This document shows, one piece after another, positions 10,114-21,275 of a DNA stretch of 64,000 nt (position 1 is its first letter; every line of letters begins with the position of its first letter). Origin of the DNA: Zerene cesonia (taxonomy: Eukaryota > Arthropoda > Insecta > Lepidoptera > Pieridae); NCBI RefSeq assembly GCF_012273895.1, contig NC_052123.1, forward strand, positions 4,661,482-4,725,481. Reading direction: 5' to 3'. The translations under genes and the position numbers were made by a program. The notes under the pieces were generated by a model. It saw nothing but the letters and a program-made list of their open reading frames with translations. It was not told the DNA's origin and ran no database searches.

Positions 10114-10257
10114 ATCGTCCGCGACATCATGCAGGTTTCATCGCACTGCAGCGTGATATCATGGACAAACTGTTCCCAAGCAGTGCCCTGCGTATGTGCT
10201 ATAGTCGTAAGGGACCTCGAGTTACTCTAAGGCCTGGGAAGATCACGGTCGACATCC
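10114..10257 (+). CDS. Candidate coding exon, unrecognised protein
   Basis: The frame has GC-rich codons unlike the surroundings and ends at a consensus donor, ATCC|GTAAGT (10258). A candidate acceptor TTCGCAG ends at 10113; a second, GCACTGCAG, ends at 10150. The translation includes DRPRHHAGFIALQRDIMDKL, FPSSALRMCYSRKGPRV and TLRPGKITVDIR. An ATG at 10104 preceded by a TATATTATATAG run could alternatively be a start. I do not recognise the protein. It could be an isolated exon of a gene with long introns, a pseudogene fragment, or chance. Confidence 0.4.
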
Positions 10258-10931
10258 GTAAGTACATTATCACACAGCAGGGTAGTGCGTGAATAGATTC
10301 TGTCATATAGCAATCTTTGATTTCTATTTCTAGGTGCCACACTAGCAAAACTGGCCTGAATTTAGTATTAAATATACTTTACAACACACTTAAACAAAAT
10401 AGGTTTGTAATAGACATTTTTACCCTTTTAAAATTGAATAGGTTTATGATAAATGTTTCTAGTAAATGCTTGTAATTAACTCCATTATTTTCAGTATTTC
10501 AAATAAAAGTTGCTCATTATAATTAACGTATATTGCGAATTAGAAAAAGCACAATTTGGTTTAATAAATTGTTGGAATTATTTCTCGTCCTATTTTTAAA
10601 GTACATTGATAAAATAATTAAAATTATTCCCATTTGCAATGTGAAATCCTTCAGCACAATCTGCTTCAGCGACCTCTTGTAAACGAAACCCCAAGTGGTG
10701 CTGCAGTTTGGAATTCGCATCGAAAATATATTTGCAATTCAACAATTGAACTCTGAACAATACACGCTGGCGGGAAGATCTTTAATTTGTAGCCGTAATA
10801 GTTGCCTGCAGTGTTGCCAACTTTGAATTTTATGCGTAAATATAGGGAGAAAACATACAGGCATTTTAGAGTTTTTCCGGGTACGTTCTGCTGCGTTTGA
10901 TCATTCAATTACTGATATTTTTTTATAAAAG

Positions 10932-11131
10932 CTAGCTGCGCCCCGCGGTTTCACCCACGTAAGTCCATTTCCCGTAGGAATATCGGGATAAAAAGTTGCC
11001 TGTATTTTATTCCGGTTGTCCAGCTGTTTACGTACCAAATTTCATTGTAATCGGTTCAGTAGTTTTTGTGTGAAAGAGTAACGAACTCACACACATCCTC
11101 ACAAACTTTCGCATTTATAATATTAGTAGGA
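10932..11131 (-). mobile_element. HA Helitron-like element
   Basis: Reverse-strand copy, CTAGCTGCGCCCCGCGG... to ...TTATAATATTAGTAGGA. Both termini are recognisable. It is followed by an ATTAGTAGGA-type duplication of its own end (11140-11163). Confidence 0.75.
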
Positions 11132-12500
11132 TAAAGTAGAATTAGTAGGATTAGTAGGATTAAATTAAAAATCGAACGCATAATGATAGATTTTGGAGGC
11201 CTGTGGTGACCATGTTATCTCAGTGGCATCTGTCAAAATTTCAGAGAGCAGTTTCTACTGAGAAGAGCAGGTTAAAAACATACATATGTAATATGTACAT
11301 AACAATTATGCCAAAGAACTGTCCTGTGGTTCTTAAGCGACACCATACCACTGATTTTGATCTTACATATATTCTACAATCCTAACATAGACTCTCTGAA
11401 CTGATACATTTTAATTATAGTTAGATATACAATAAATTCATTTTCGAAATATCATTAGGGTAAAAGTTTTCAAGCAGCTGGCGAGTAGTTGCCTGTGAAA
11501 ATCAATCCTTGGATTGAAGGCAGTCTATCGTGAGTCTTTTGTAGACTAGAATTTGGTTCAATCTATCTAGTGTACAGGTTTTCTAGGTTTTGATAGCGAT
11601 AGCAGTTATCGTTGGTTTTTTGGCCCGCAATAAACCTAGTTTTTATTTATTTATTTTACAATAAAACATAATAAAAATTAGGATTTCTGTTAAGATATAA
11701 AGAGTAATATTAGCATACAAAGCAACTTATAATTTTCCTTATAACGTTATATTCGAATGCGTCTAAAACAAATATAAAAATACCCTCATCTATAGCGATA
11801 ATGGTAAAAAAGTAAAAAGGGATTAAAAAGATCAGTCCAAGATATTTCAAATAATCCGCGGAGTTTTGAGAGCGATCCGCAAAAGCAATTCAAAACTAAT
11901 CTCGCAGGCGTATTACAATATTGTATTGGATTTTATCGTTTGAGTGATTGAGGCTGCGCTACGCAAGATACATCTATTTTTGGATGGGTTCCCAGGACTT
12001 TGTAATATAAAAATACACTTTCAGGAGATACGCTAAATAAATTTGTTTTCATATGTATACATTGCTTTTTGCATGTTTTATTGTGTATTATATTGATCTT
12101 TACGTCCATTTTATGTACACTATCTTCCTGAATATGTACTTAACTTTCACTTATATAAATAAACAATACATAAATACAGTCATAAAAACGTCACTGCTTT
12201 ATATGTGACTTTGTATCGAAACTCACTACAAAACCTATACAAAACAGAGCGCGCAAAGCAGAAAAGTTAAAAGCATCTTCACAATATAAAGACAACAATT
12301 GCTTATAAAGTTTAACAAAAACTACGCTATATCACTGGTTTAACCCCACTATTTATTGTTAAACATTTTCTTTCTACGCCTTTATCGTGCCTTGGTACTG
12401 TAGTGATGTGCATTTTATCGATTCAATTGTTTATCGATATTTACAAGCTTTGACGTCCAACTGTATTGTATTATTTTGTATCTGACTTGATAATTTTCCA
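11132..12500. other. Unassigned stretch
   Basis: AT-rich. 11215-11270 shares the CAGAGAGCAGTTTCTACTGA motif type with 15110-15175, a dispersed lepidopteran repeat fragment. Nothing else recognised. Confidence 0.4.
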
Positions 12501-12506
12501 GCTGAC

Positions 12507-12790
12507 TTGTTCATAATAGTTGAGTTGTTTAAGCATGCTTCAGCACGGATAGCGCCAGCCCGAATCGGGGAAGTACGACACCTTACAGAGGACCGGCGTA
12601 TCTTTTTCTCATCCTTCCGAGTTCGCAGATTTATTCCCTTCGTCAATCCTTTCCTTATCCTACTCTGTTCAGGCGGGCAGCGCATTAAAAGGCTCTACGT
12701 GTGCTAATGTTCATGGGCGCTAGTGATAGCTTACCATCAGGCGAACTACCACCTCAGTTGTCCACTATGACAAACACAAAATTAATAAAA
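12507..12790 (+). mobile_element. S2 SINE-like repeat
   Basis: Diverged copy. A GCATGCTTCAGCACG head, GGGGAAGTACGACACC, TTCATGGGCGCTAGTGATAG and CTTACCATCAGGCGAACTAC near the 3' end, then an A-rich tail. Better preserved copies are at 23655 and 51591. Confidence 0.6.
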
Positions 12791-12875
12791 AATTCGTTCG
12801 TTTCTTATACTCTTTTCACTGAATTTTCTATATTCATACAAACGATAGGTATCTGAACATATTGATTGATATTAA

Positions 12876-12908
12876 TAATGATGATGATGATGATGATGAT
12901 GATAATAA
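12876..12908. repeat. (ATG)n microsatellite
   Basis: About nine ATG/GAT units, then ATAATAAAA. It resembles an S1 3' tail, but no S1 body is attached. Confidence 0.85.
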
Positions 12909-13858
12909 AAATATTATTTGTATGTGTTTTTACGTTTTGCGTTGTATGCTACCAAAACAACCGAAGCGAAAGTGAACAACGCACAGAGTATCTACGAAAA
13001 ATTAAAACGTGACAAACATAAATCTATTTACTCGCCCCAAAAGCCTGCTTATAATAAATTTCACCTGAAATAACGTACCATTATGTTATAAGTAAAAGGG
13101 ATTTGCGATAAAATGTAAATTTAGTAGGACGCTATTAAAACGCTATGCAAACTCACCGTGGGATACAATCAAACGAGGTTTTCGAGTAATATTTGAAAAG
13201 AAAATAATGTTTTTTTACGCACACGTGGAATTGAATAGAGTGGCCATGTTCGAAGTTTTGTTAGGTTTTTTATAACTTGCATTTAATGAATTTTGTCAAT
13301 GCATTTTTCTGTCTTATATACATAATCTTTAGGTTACTTTTTTTAAGATTTGTTTTTTAAATAGGTAGTTATTTTAAGAACGAGCATAGTAGTTCCAAGC
13401 CTAAAGTACTTAGGGCTCACGTACATGTTCATTAATTTAAATACATAATTGTACCACAATTAAAACTAAATATACAGAGTTAAAACATCGCTCTTATCGT
13501 TTGAGCCGATCTCTATAAATGAGTAAATGTTTCCAAATATCATTCAACATATATTTGAGTGGAACGCCGTTTAATATAATATTAAAGATATTTCGAACAT
13601 ATAAAAAGGAGGTAAAGCAACTACTTAATTGTCAAACGGTCCCATTTTGTCCATGAAAAAACCAAAATTTTATTCATTCAATTTTATTTATCTCAGCGCC
13701 GCATGAATTATATAAAATGAATATAATATTTTATAACGGTATTAAGAATATATAGCTCTTATATAAACATCATTATTAAGATAGACTCGTCTGATCAACA
13801 TTAATGTGTATGAAATTAAAATTTATTTTATCGTTGTATAAAGGATCACTACTATAAA
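12909..13858. other. Unassigned AT-rich stretch
   Basis: No gene or repeat recognised. Confidence 0.5.
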
Positions 13859-14057
13859 TCCTACTAATATTATTAATGCGAAAGTTTGTAAGGATGTGTG
13901 TGTGTTTATTAGTCTTTCACGCAAAAACTAATGAACCGATTGCAATGAAATTTGATACGTAGATAGGTGGACAAGTGGAATAACATATAGGTAATTTATT
14001 TCCCGATATTCCTACGGGATATGGACTTACGTGGGTGAAACCGCAGGGCACAGCTAG
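13859..14057 (+). mobile_element. HA Helitron-like element
   Basis: A|TCCTACTAATATTATTAATG to CAGGGCACAGCTAG|T. Terminal hairpin mutated to GTGGGTGAAACCGC. Full length. Confidence 0.78.
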
Positions 14058-14261
14058 TCTTTTTATAATTCAGCTAATATTATAAAGATGGAGTGTATAT
14101 TTTTATGTCTACTCTATTTGTTAACAAGTTGTTTGCTCGGCGCGAAAGCGTCCCCCACTGGATGCAACTCGGGCAGTTACCTGACTTTCGTATTGCGATT
14201 CTAAAGTGTATGCAACTTATCTATAATAATAAAAAAACACGTTTTAATGATAGAATCCACA

Positions 14262-14335
14262 AATTGCAGTGGTAATCGTTCACCATCAGGCGAACAACCA
14301 GCTGAGTTACCAGCTATAACATAACATAAAAACTA
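14262..14335 (+). mobile_element. S2 3' end fragment
   Basis: GTTCACCATCAGGCGAACAA then CAGCTGAGTTACCAGCTATA and an ACATAACATAAAAAC tail. The upstream part of S2 is lost or too diverged. Confidence 0.5.
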
Positions 14336-14399
14336 AAATGTCTCACTTGCTCTTATCACAACAAACGTACGAAAGTTATTAAATCCTGACAATCCTCAA

Positions 14400-14579
14400 T
14401 CTTAATATATATAAATTACGAGCCACATTGTTTGTCCGCCATGGAATCTTAAACTACTCAAGCGATTTTAATCAAATCTGCACACCATGCGCAGTCTGAT
14501 TCAACTTAAAAGATAGGATAGCTTATTTTACTTAATTACGATAAACAACTATCCAGGTGGCGCCGGGGCATGCAGCTAG
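14400..14579 (+). mobile_element. HE Helitron-like element
   Basis: A|TCTTAATATATATAAATTAC to GCGCCGGGGCATGCAGCTAG|T. The interior has CAAGCGATTTTAATCAAATC. Termini fit the A|TC...CTAG|T rule. A relative lies at 25689-25852. Confidence 0.7.
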
Positions 14580-15399
14580 TAGGATAATAAGATAAACTCA
14601 TTAAGAATTTAATGAGTATTGTGGTCGATCCAATGATCGACTATATACCTATCAATATAGGTTCAGAAAGTTTGAATGAAAACTTTGTTTTTAAAGTAGG
14701 TAAAATTCATCGACAATAAGACATCACTAGTTGTTATAACAAATACAAAGCATTGTCCCCGGGAGACTCAACACTGAGGGTGGATAGATAACGACCGATA
14801 ATTACAAAATATACCGATAGTTTGTATATAGGTTTAGTTTAGAGCTAATACTAGATTATGACCTAGGTGTATTACGCTTAAGTTCTTATCGGTATAATTT
14901 TACTAGCGGTTTTATCCACACACAAAACCATGAGAAAAAATTGTCATTATATTTCAATTCTTTATTAAGAAACCAACAAACACAAATTCGCATTTATAAT
15001 ACGTGTTGTTTAGTTGAAACACAGAATATTTTATCAAACTCAAACACTTCAATTCAATAGACTTCTCATAGAATCACTTTCGAATCGTCATAACACAGTA
15101 ACATTTACCACCGGTTCAGAAAGTGGTTTCTACAGAAAAGAGCCGGCAAGAAACTCTGCAGTTGCTTTTAAAATCTTTGCTATTAGGTAACAATAGCGAA
15201 ATTTTAGCTAATCACCTTTACGTGTATATTTGTGGCCAAACTTTCAGCATATGAACCCAAGTGTCTCTTCTTTGTTATTCTTACTTGTTGGAAGTTTGAA
15301 TCTAATTATAATTGCAGTAGAGGTGAAATTTCTAATTATGTTTGGAATAGTTTAAACTTATTACGATTTTTAATGTCTACATTATATGAAAGTATCATA
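14580..15399. other. Mostly unassigned; repeat fragment at 15100-15180
   Basis: 15100-15180 contains ACCACCGGTTCAGAAAGTGG and GAGCCGGCAAGAAACTC, a block common in lepidopteran dispersed repeats (recognised by pattern). No gene seen. Confidence 0.4.
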
Positions 15400-15578
15400 T
15401 CTTATATATAAAATTCTCGTGTCACAATGTTAGTCTCTATACTCCTCCGAAACGGCTTGACCGATTCCTCTGAAATTTGGTAAGCATATTGGGTAGGTCT
15501 GAGAATCGGCCAACATCTATTTTTCATATCACTAAACGATAAGAGTAAGGCAGAACAGCGTTTGCCGGGTGCAGCTAG
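15400..15578 (+). mobile_element. HF Helitron-like element
   Basis: A|TCTTATATATAAAATTCTCG to GCGTTTGCCGGGTGCAGCTAG|T. Interior CGAAACGGCTTGACCGATTC and ACGATAAGAGTAAGGCAGAA. Reverse copies lie at 33767 and 52170. Confidence 0.75.
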
Positions 15579-15598
15579 TAGTATATAAAACAATTTAA

Positions 15599-15785
15599 TC
15601 TGAATATATATATAACTCAACGTACAGCCCAAACCACTGGACGGATCGGGCTGAAATTTGTCATACATATAGACAGACATCCGCTAAGAAAGGGTTTTGG
15701 TAAATTCTACCCTCAAGAGGATAAAATAGGAAATAAAAGTTTTCACTATGAAATTTTAAAGGGCGAAGCTGCCGGCAACAGCTAG
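15599..15785 (+). mobile_element. HG Helitron-like element
   Basis: A|TCTGAATATATATATAACTC to GAAGCTGCCGGCAACAGCTAG|T (last part). Interior CCCAAACCACTGGACGGATC and TCCGCTAAGAAAGGGTTTTG. Separated from the HF copy by only 20 bp. Confidence 0.72.
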
Positions 15786-16480
15786 TAAATGACCAAACAG
15801 CCAAGCATTATTTAAGATCCATGTTAAAAAACGATGTTATATGAATAACAAAACCCGTTTGGAATTAACCAGTAATACCCAATACAAGACTGAAATTGGA
15901 CAGACATCTACTTTATATTCCGGTCGAAATACGTACGTAACGGCTGTTTCACAACGGATGCGGTTCGCTGCTACGTGGCGCAAGTGGTATACAATTTGAT
16001 GTAAGTATGTACCAAAAATGGTTCAGCAGAGCAATTAAAATAAATACGCTACAATATTAATTGAATTGCCTATTTTTATCGTTCATTTAACACATGAATG
16101 TTTTAATTATTTCGTTGTTAGGTAAGAAGTTAAAAAACTTCAATTAGCAAGGAATAATACTTTTAAACCATAATATTCCTTGAAATTTTAAAAAACGATC
16201 TTCACTCTACCTTTATAATATAAAATCCAGATTTATTTGTTTTTTGTTTGTATATTTGAACGTTTCAATCTCAGGTAATAGAAAGAAGAGCATTTATACA
16301 CACACACATACACACACTCACAACAGATACTACTGGACTGATATAAACAATCTTTCACCGCTGCATATGTACGTGATGCCTATATAAGCTATATACGCCA
16401 TAAGCACATATAATAGCATAAATGCCATATTTAAACAAAACAATTAAGAAAAATACCTTCAGAGTTTCTTGCCAGCTCTT
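15786..16480. other. Unassigned stretch
   Basis: AT-rich with a short (CA)n run near 16301-16320. No gene recognised. Confidence 0.45.
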
Positions 16481-16673
16481 CACCACATAGTATAAAACAA
16501 AGTCGCTTTCTGTCCCTATGTCGCTTAAATCTTTAAAACTACACAACGGATTTTGATGGGGTTTCTTTAATATATACATTGTTTGTGTTGTGCAAGAGAA
16601 AGGTTTATATGTATAATAACATCTAATAAACTACTCTGAATTTAACGCACGCGAAGCTGCGGGCAAGAGCTAG
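16481..16673 (+). mobile_element. HB Helitron-like element, 3' end intact
   Basis: CACATAGTATAAAACAAAGT to GCTGCGGGCAAGAGCTAG|T. The best HB copy in the window; defines the CTAG terminus of the family. Confidence 0.7.
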
Positions 16674-16766
16674 TTTTTATATATACTGCTTTACGAACCA
16701 ATGGTAAATGTTAAATTATGTATTTTGATTCAAAAGCGCTTAGACGAATAATTGGTTGGGTTTTTG

Positions 16767-17069
16767 ACGTGACAACGTCTTAAATTAGGTTGCGGCTCGG
16801 AGGCACTCATGAAAAAGTGTAACGCCCGGTAACGTTACGATGAGTCACCGAATTATGATCGGTCCGCCGCGCGCGCAGCACTAGAGAATTAGGCGCATTG
16901 AATCGGCGCGTGCTTGTGTCTCTGTCTCTGTCTTTTTAGTAAACAAAATATATTTTCTATAGTTAAAATTTGTGCAATTCTTATTTTCATTCAATTCCTT
17001 GTTCCTATTGTGCAATTTAATAATATTCATATCAATAAATATTCTACCGAGAAAAAGACGTTGTCACGT
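16767..17069. mobile_element. Inverted-repeat element with ACGTGACAACGTCTT ends
   Basis: ACGTGACAACGTCTT (16767-16781) and its exact reverse complement (17055-17069) enclose ~270 bp. The interior has an unusual GC-rich block with GTAACGCCCGGTAACGTTAC, CCGCCGCGCGCGC and a GTCTCT run. No coding capacity seen. Probably a small non-autonomous element; target duplication unclear. Confidence 0.55.
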
Positions 17070-17396
17070 AAAATCTTCGCCCGTAAAACCGACTTCACAG
17101 GCAACCATTTTTTTTTTAGGGTTTTAACCTTCTATAAAGGGGATAAAAAATACGCTACGTGTGTGAGGTCGCTTTTACCCCTATAGCTACTCTTGGTATC
17201 ACTATCGAGTAATTGAATGAAATCATTAAAGGCCTTTGTTATTACTAGATAACCTGAAAACAAAATTTACATAATGTATATTAAGTGGTAAAATATTATG
17301 TTCCGAACAGTTTGTTTGTTTGTCATTTCAAATCTCGGGAAATAGTTGTTAGAATTTTAAGTCGTTATTGTCAGATCGTTATCGAAGGTTTTAGCT

Positions 17397-17637
17397 TACA
17401 ATTTTTTTTCTACCAACTCCAAAATGGAGGAGTTTATTAATGCTTACCTGTTTTTTGTGTTTGATATCTCAGATCTTGGGACTGGCTGAACGGATTTTGA
17501 TGATTCTTTTTTTAGCCTGAGGAAGGTTACATGTATAAAAGGTTACATGTATAAATATTAGAGGAAGGTTACATGTATAATACCATCTATTAAACTACTC
17601 CGAATTTAACGCGTACGAAGCCGCGGGCAAAAGCTAG
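17397..17637 (+). mobile_element. Chimeric HN/HB Helitron-like element
   Basis: The 5' half is HN-like (TTTTTTGTGTTTGATATCTC ... GGATTTTGATGATTCTTTTT). The 3' half is HB (AACGCGTACGAAGCCGCGGG, CAAAAGCTAG|T). The junction holds three tandem GGTTACATGTATAA units. Confidence 0.55.
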
Positions 17638-17871
17638 TTCTATGAGCAAATGAGACAATTTAGTTGATCGCATCAAAAAAGCGTGTGCTTAAATTTTCTT
17701 AACCAAGTATATTTTATAATTCAATTTTAAGTTTAAGTTATTACGATACTTACAGACAATGTAGACACATAAACAACAAACATAGCAATATGCATATATT
17801 ACACAAATATAATAACCAATATAAACAGAAATATGCTAATAATCAAAAGGGGGCAGTGTTGACTATTTTAT

Positions 17872-18060
17872 TTTTATGTCAGAGTCAGCAATGGAGCTGG
17901 TGGGTCCCCTCATGGTAAGCGCTACCACCGCCCATGAACATTTGGAGAGGCGTAAGGTCGATTGCAGACCTTACACATCTACAAATGGATTGCCGACTTT
18001 AAATTAGGAAGGGATTAAGAAAGGATTGATGAGAGGAATAAAGGAAAGGATTTAGATACA
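17872..18060 (-). mobile_element. S2a SINE-like fragment
   Basis: Reverse copy with GGTAAGCGCTACCACCGCCC and the GAGGCGTAAGGTC hairpin segment. It directly precedes the T1 repeat at 18101. Confidence 0.6.
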
Positions 18061-18100
18061 TAAAACCGAAGGAGTAGATGAAATTCGATTACTGTGGCAG

Positions 18101-18243
18101 GATCACGGGTGGCCGAGAGGCTAGGCGTTGCTGCGGTTTGGCAAAAAACGCGGGTTCGAATCCTGCCTTGTGATGAAATTTTTTCTATAATTTCAAAATT
18201 TCTCATTTATAAAGCATTTCTATGCTACAAAACTAAAAATTAA
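18101..18243 (+). mobile_element. T1 repeat with tRNA-like head
   Basis: A box TGGCCGAGAGG (18110-18120) and B box GGTTCGAATCC (18153-18163). Acceptor-like ATCACGG pairs with the CTTGTGAT end; TTGCT/GGCAA makes an anticodon-like stem, but position 33 is not T, so this is not a functional tRNA. The body reads AATTTCTCATTTATAAAGCA to CTACAAAACTAAAAATTAA. Confidence 0.65.
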
Positions 18244-19837
18244 GTTTTGACATGTTAAATTAATAGCTATATCACAAAAACATTAAACCAGAAGTTGCCT
18301 CTAACAATACCAATATAAAATATAATATAAAATCTAGTCGTATACAAATATTTAACATGAAAAGTAGAAGCACCGCATAATATTATGAAAATTATCATAC
18401 TTGCCATTTCTGAAAATGTAACACGTGTAATAACAACCCAGCAAAAAAAAACATACAAGACAATATAACCCGATTTATTTGTGAACGTACTTTGTGCTAG
18501 CAACACTCGGCCTAGGCATTATCATCTGTCAAGAGCGAGCGGGACGGATATACGGATTGGTGCCGCGTTGGAAAGGGACGGCGCGATGTAGTTTCGTATT
18601 GTCCTCATCTCAATATTGAGATTAAAAGTGACGGTTCGCTTGGCGCAAATTATTAGATTGTAACGTCAACAAAAAAGGTTGTATATATTTTTTGTATGTT
18701 TCACCTTGAACTTTGCTCAACCGCGGATTTCCCCGCGTGTGTTTCACCCTTTTACAATGTTTATAATTCTTATAAAATATTACTCCTTTCAATGTTCAGA
18801 TCAATAGCATTAAAATGTTTATGAGCATTTGAATAGTTTTTAAATAGTTTTGTCTTCTTTGTCCTAATGTCTAGTTCAGTGGTCATTGTGTAACACTCCC
18901 TTTATTAAGGTACTCCTTTTCATCACCCCTCCCCCACGTCAAAATATGGTCACAAAAAACAATTTTTGACATTTTATATTTTGAAAAAAAAAATCCTTGA
19001 CTTCCCATAATTTATCATAATTTGTATTTTTATTTCGTCAATGCTAATTAGGAATAGATATGCTTTAATATCAGTAAGTTTTAAAATTTAATTTTTTATG
19101 AGAATCTTACCGCTTGGCCATTAGCGCCCACTGGAGAAAGACTTGCCTATAGAACATTTCAATTAATTATCTTTATACGATATTATACCATAATCATAAT
19201 TATCGCCGTAACATTAACATTTCTTATAAACAATCCACAAGAACATTTTTCGTAACAACAACAGCGTAGCAACAAGAAAAAAATCACACCCAATAATAAA
19301 TAATTGGAGATCAACCTCATATCGAAATAGTGAAATATTTTCCGAGCATCGGCACGAAAATATTCCCAAGCTTTTTATTTCATCCCTCGTTGCATAAATA
19401 AAAGCCTATTTTGCTATCCGTACACAATGCTAGCTCACTTCACTGAAACATGGCAGACGTTTTTGCATACCATACCTCTGACACAGACACCTTTTTGTGT
19501 AAGATTACGGAGATACAGGGCATCTAGAAGAGCTAGATCATTCTAGGTCTCGCTCCAGTGGTTTTATCTTGAAAACGTTTCAAAAATACAAAAGTTTTCA
19601 TTTAATATTGTAAGTTAAATACTTTTTGTAAATCGATTCAAATAAACTGAATGTGAATAGTGAATTAATTTTCTTCTCCTTCCACAGATTCTATAAACAT
19701 ATTCACCAATCAAATATTCTTTATAATACATAAACATGCTGAAAACATCGCACACAGACACGGTTTACGAATTCGAGTCTAATTCGAGATTTAAAACTAG
19801 CTGAATTATTGCCTTAACATATAATATACATTTTTTT
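18244..19837. other. Unassigned stretch
   Basis: No repeat or gene recognised with confidence. 18900-18950 is C-rich (CACCCCTCCCCCACG). Confidence 0.45.
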
Positions 19838-19935
19838 ATTCATAATAGGGCAGCGTTTGACCACAATCTCGCCTGTTGGTAAGTGGAGATGTGGACAAAG
19901 ATGGAGCGCACTTCCCTAGAGAAAGTATCTATTCA
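19838..19935 (+). repeat. Dispersed repeat fragment (CACAATCTCGCCTGTTGGTA type)
   Basis: ATAGGGCAGCGTTTGACCAC, GGTAAGTGGAGATGTGG and AAGATGGAGCGCAC match a lepidopteran repeat block I recognise by pattern only. It abuts the next T1 copy. Confidence 0.35.
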
Positions 19936-19956
19936 CTCCGAGAAATTTTTGTTTTT

Positions 19957-20135
19957 GAAAGAATAGAAAAACTTCGATCACGGGGCGGGATTCGAACCCG
20001 CGTTTCTCGCCTAACCGTAGCAACGCCTAGCCTCTCGGCCGCCCATGATCCCTCCGTGATCGATTTTTTTTATTCTTTCAAGAAATTTCTCATTTATAAA
20101 AGCATTTCAATGCTATAAAACTAAGATTAAATTTA
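19957..20135 (-). mobile_element. T1 repeat, tRNA-like core inverted relative to body
   Basis: Arms GAAAGAATAGAAAAACTTCG+ATCACGG (19957-19983) and CCGTGATCGATTTTTTTTAT+TCTTTC (20054-20079) are near-perfect inverted repeats. The enclosed tRNA-like core is on the minus strand (B box complement GGATTCGAACC at 19988-19998; A box complement CCTCTCGGCC at 20031). The body that follows (AATTTCTCATTTATAAAAGC) is on the plus strand, opposite to the arrangement at 18101. Confidence 0.65.
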
Positions 20136-20404
20136 TTCACTCTCCTCTTTAAGACCTCCAGAATGTTCGAGTCAGGGAACACAGACTCAGGAAGCATGTA
20201 CCAATCCGTTCGAATAAAGAATACCCATTTATTAATAGACAGTATTAAATATATAATATTAGTCTCATCCAGTATCCATACATCCCTGAGCTGTATTCTG
20301 ATTTGAAGACTACCTTTTTCTCTTTGGAAACGAGGGGCAAAGTTTGCGTGTTAATTTATATCACCATTTCTTATTTTTGTGAGATCTATATTAATTATAG
20401 GTCA

Positions 20405-20590
20405 CTAGCTTCCCGCTCGCGGCTATGCCCGCGCAATCGAAGAAAAAAATTAGACAGTTAGGGTTTTCCTCGTTCCCATAGTGTTTCTCGTGTCACAAAT
20501 CTTTGTACCAAATTATATCCAAATCGATACAGTAGTTTAGGTGTGAAGTAGAGACATGCAGAGTTACTTTGGCGTTTGTATTAATAACAG
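20405..20590 (-). mobile_element. HI-like Helitron-like remnant
   Basis: Starts A|CTAGCTTCCCGCTCGCGGC and contains TACCAAATTATATCCAAATC and CAGTAGTTTAGGTGTGAAG. The far end is unclear. Confidence 0.5.
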
Positions 20591-20717
20591 GGTTCTCATT
20601 AAACTAGCTTTTATTTTTATTTAAATATCCAGTAAGATTATGAATGCTAAAGTTAAAATATATTGAAATAGAATCTTTTGGTTGTGGGTATATAGATGAT
20701 TCATATTTATAATATAA

Positions 20718-20881
20718 CTAGCTGTTGCCAGCAGCTTCGCTCGCTTGGAGGCAATAAATTTTCATTTTCAACTTTCATCTCCAATTATCTCCTTGTGACA
20801 ATCCGCATGTCAAATTTCATCTCGATTGGTGTAGTAGTTTAGCCTGTTCGTAGATAGACATTTGAGTTTTATTTATTAAGA
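20718..20881 (-). mobile_element. HG Helitron-like element
   Basis: A|CTAGCTGTTGCCAGCAGCTT to TTTATTAAGA|T, with GACAATCCGCATGTCAAATT inside. Both ends obey the A/T rule. Confidence 0.65.
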
Positions 20882-21275
20882 TAATCTATTTAAATAAACA
20901 TTAGGAATAAGATATACCACCTTATTTCTACGGTTATAATTTTCGATGTGGTCTCCCTAAAGACCAACATTACCAAAACAATATAAATTCTAATATCCCT
21001 ATAATGGATACAAGCACTTCGTAAACTGTTCTCAAGGGAATTTGAGGCTTATGTCATGTAATATTAAGGTATATTTTATTAGACGCTCCCGCAAAAAGGG
21101 TGGTATAATTCGTATAACATGTGTGCAATCGCTTTTATTAAGTCACCTGACGAAAATTGAATCAAAATCGGCTTATCCCCTTAGATGTGATAGTACAATA
21201 CCATGTACTATTGTTGAATTTTTAACATACTTTTTTTTTTAATGGGTGATTGAAATATAATTATTATAATAAAAT

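Noticed and set aside
12876..12908. (ATG)n tract as the tail of an S1 insertion
   Set aside because: No S1 body is detectable on either side.
15400..15785. HF and HG pair as terminal repeats of one larger element
   Set aside because: They have different sequences, are in the same orientation, and each occurs independently elsewhere.
18101..18176. A functional tRNA gene (A and B boxes, cloverleaf-like pairing)
   Set aside because: No T at position 33, weak acceptor pairing, and the same core occurs in other repeat copies; this is a tRNA-like repeat head.
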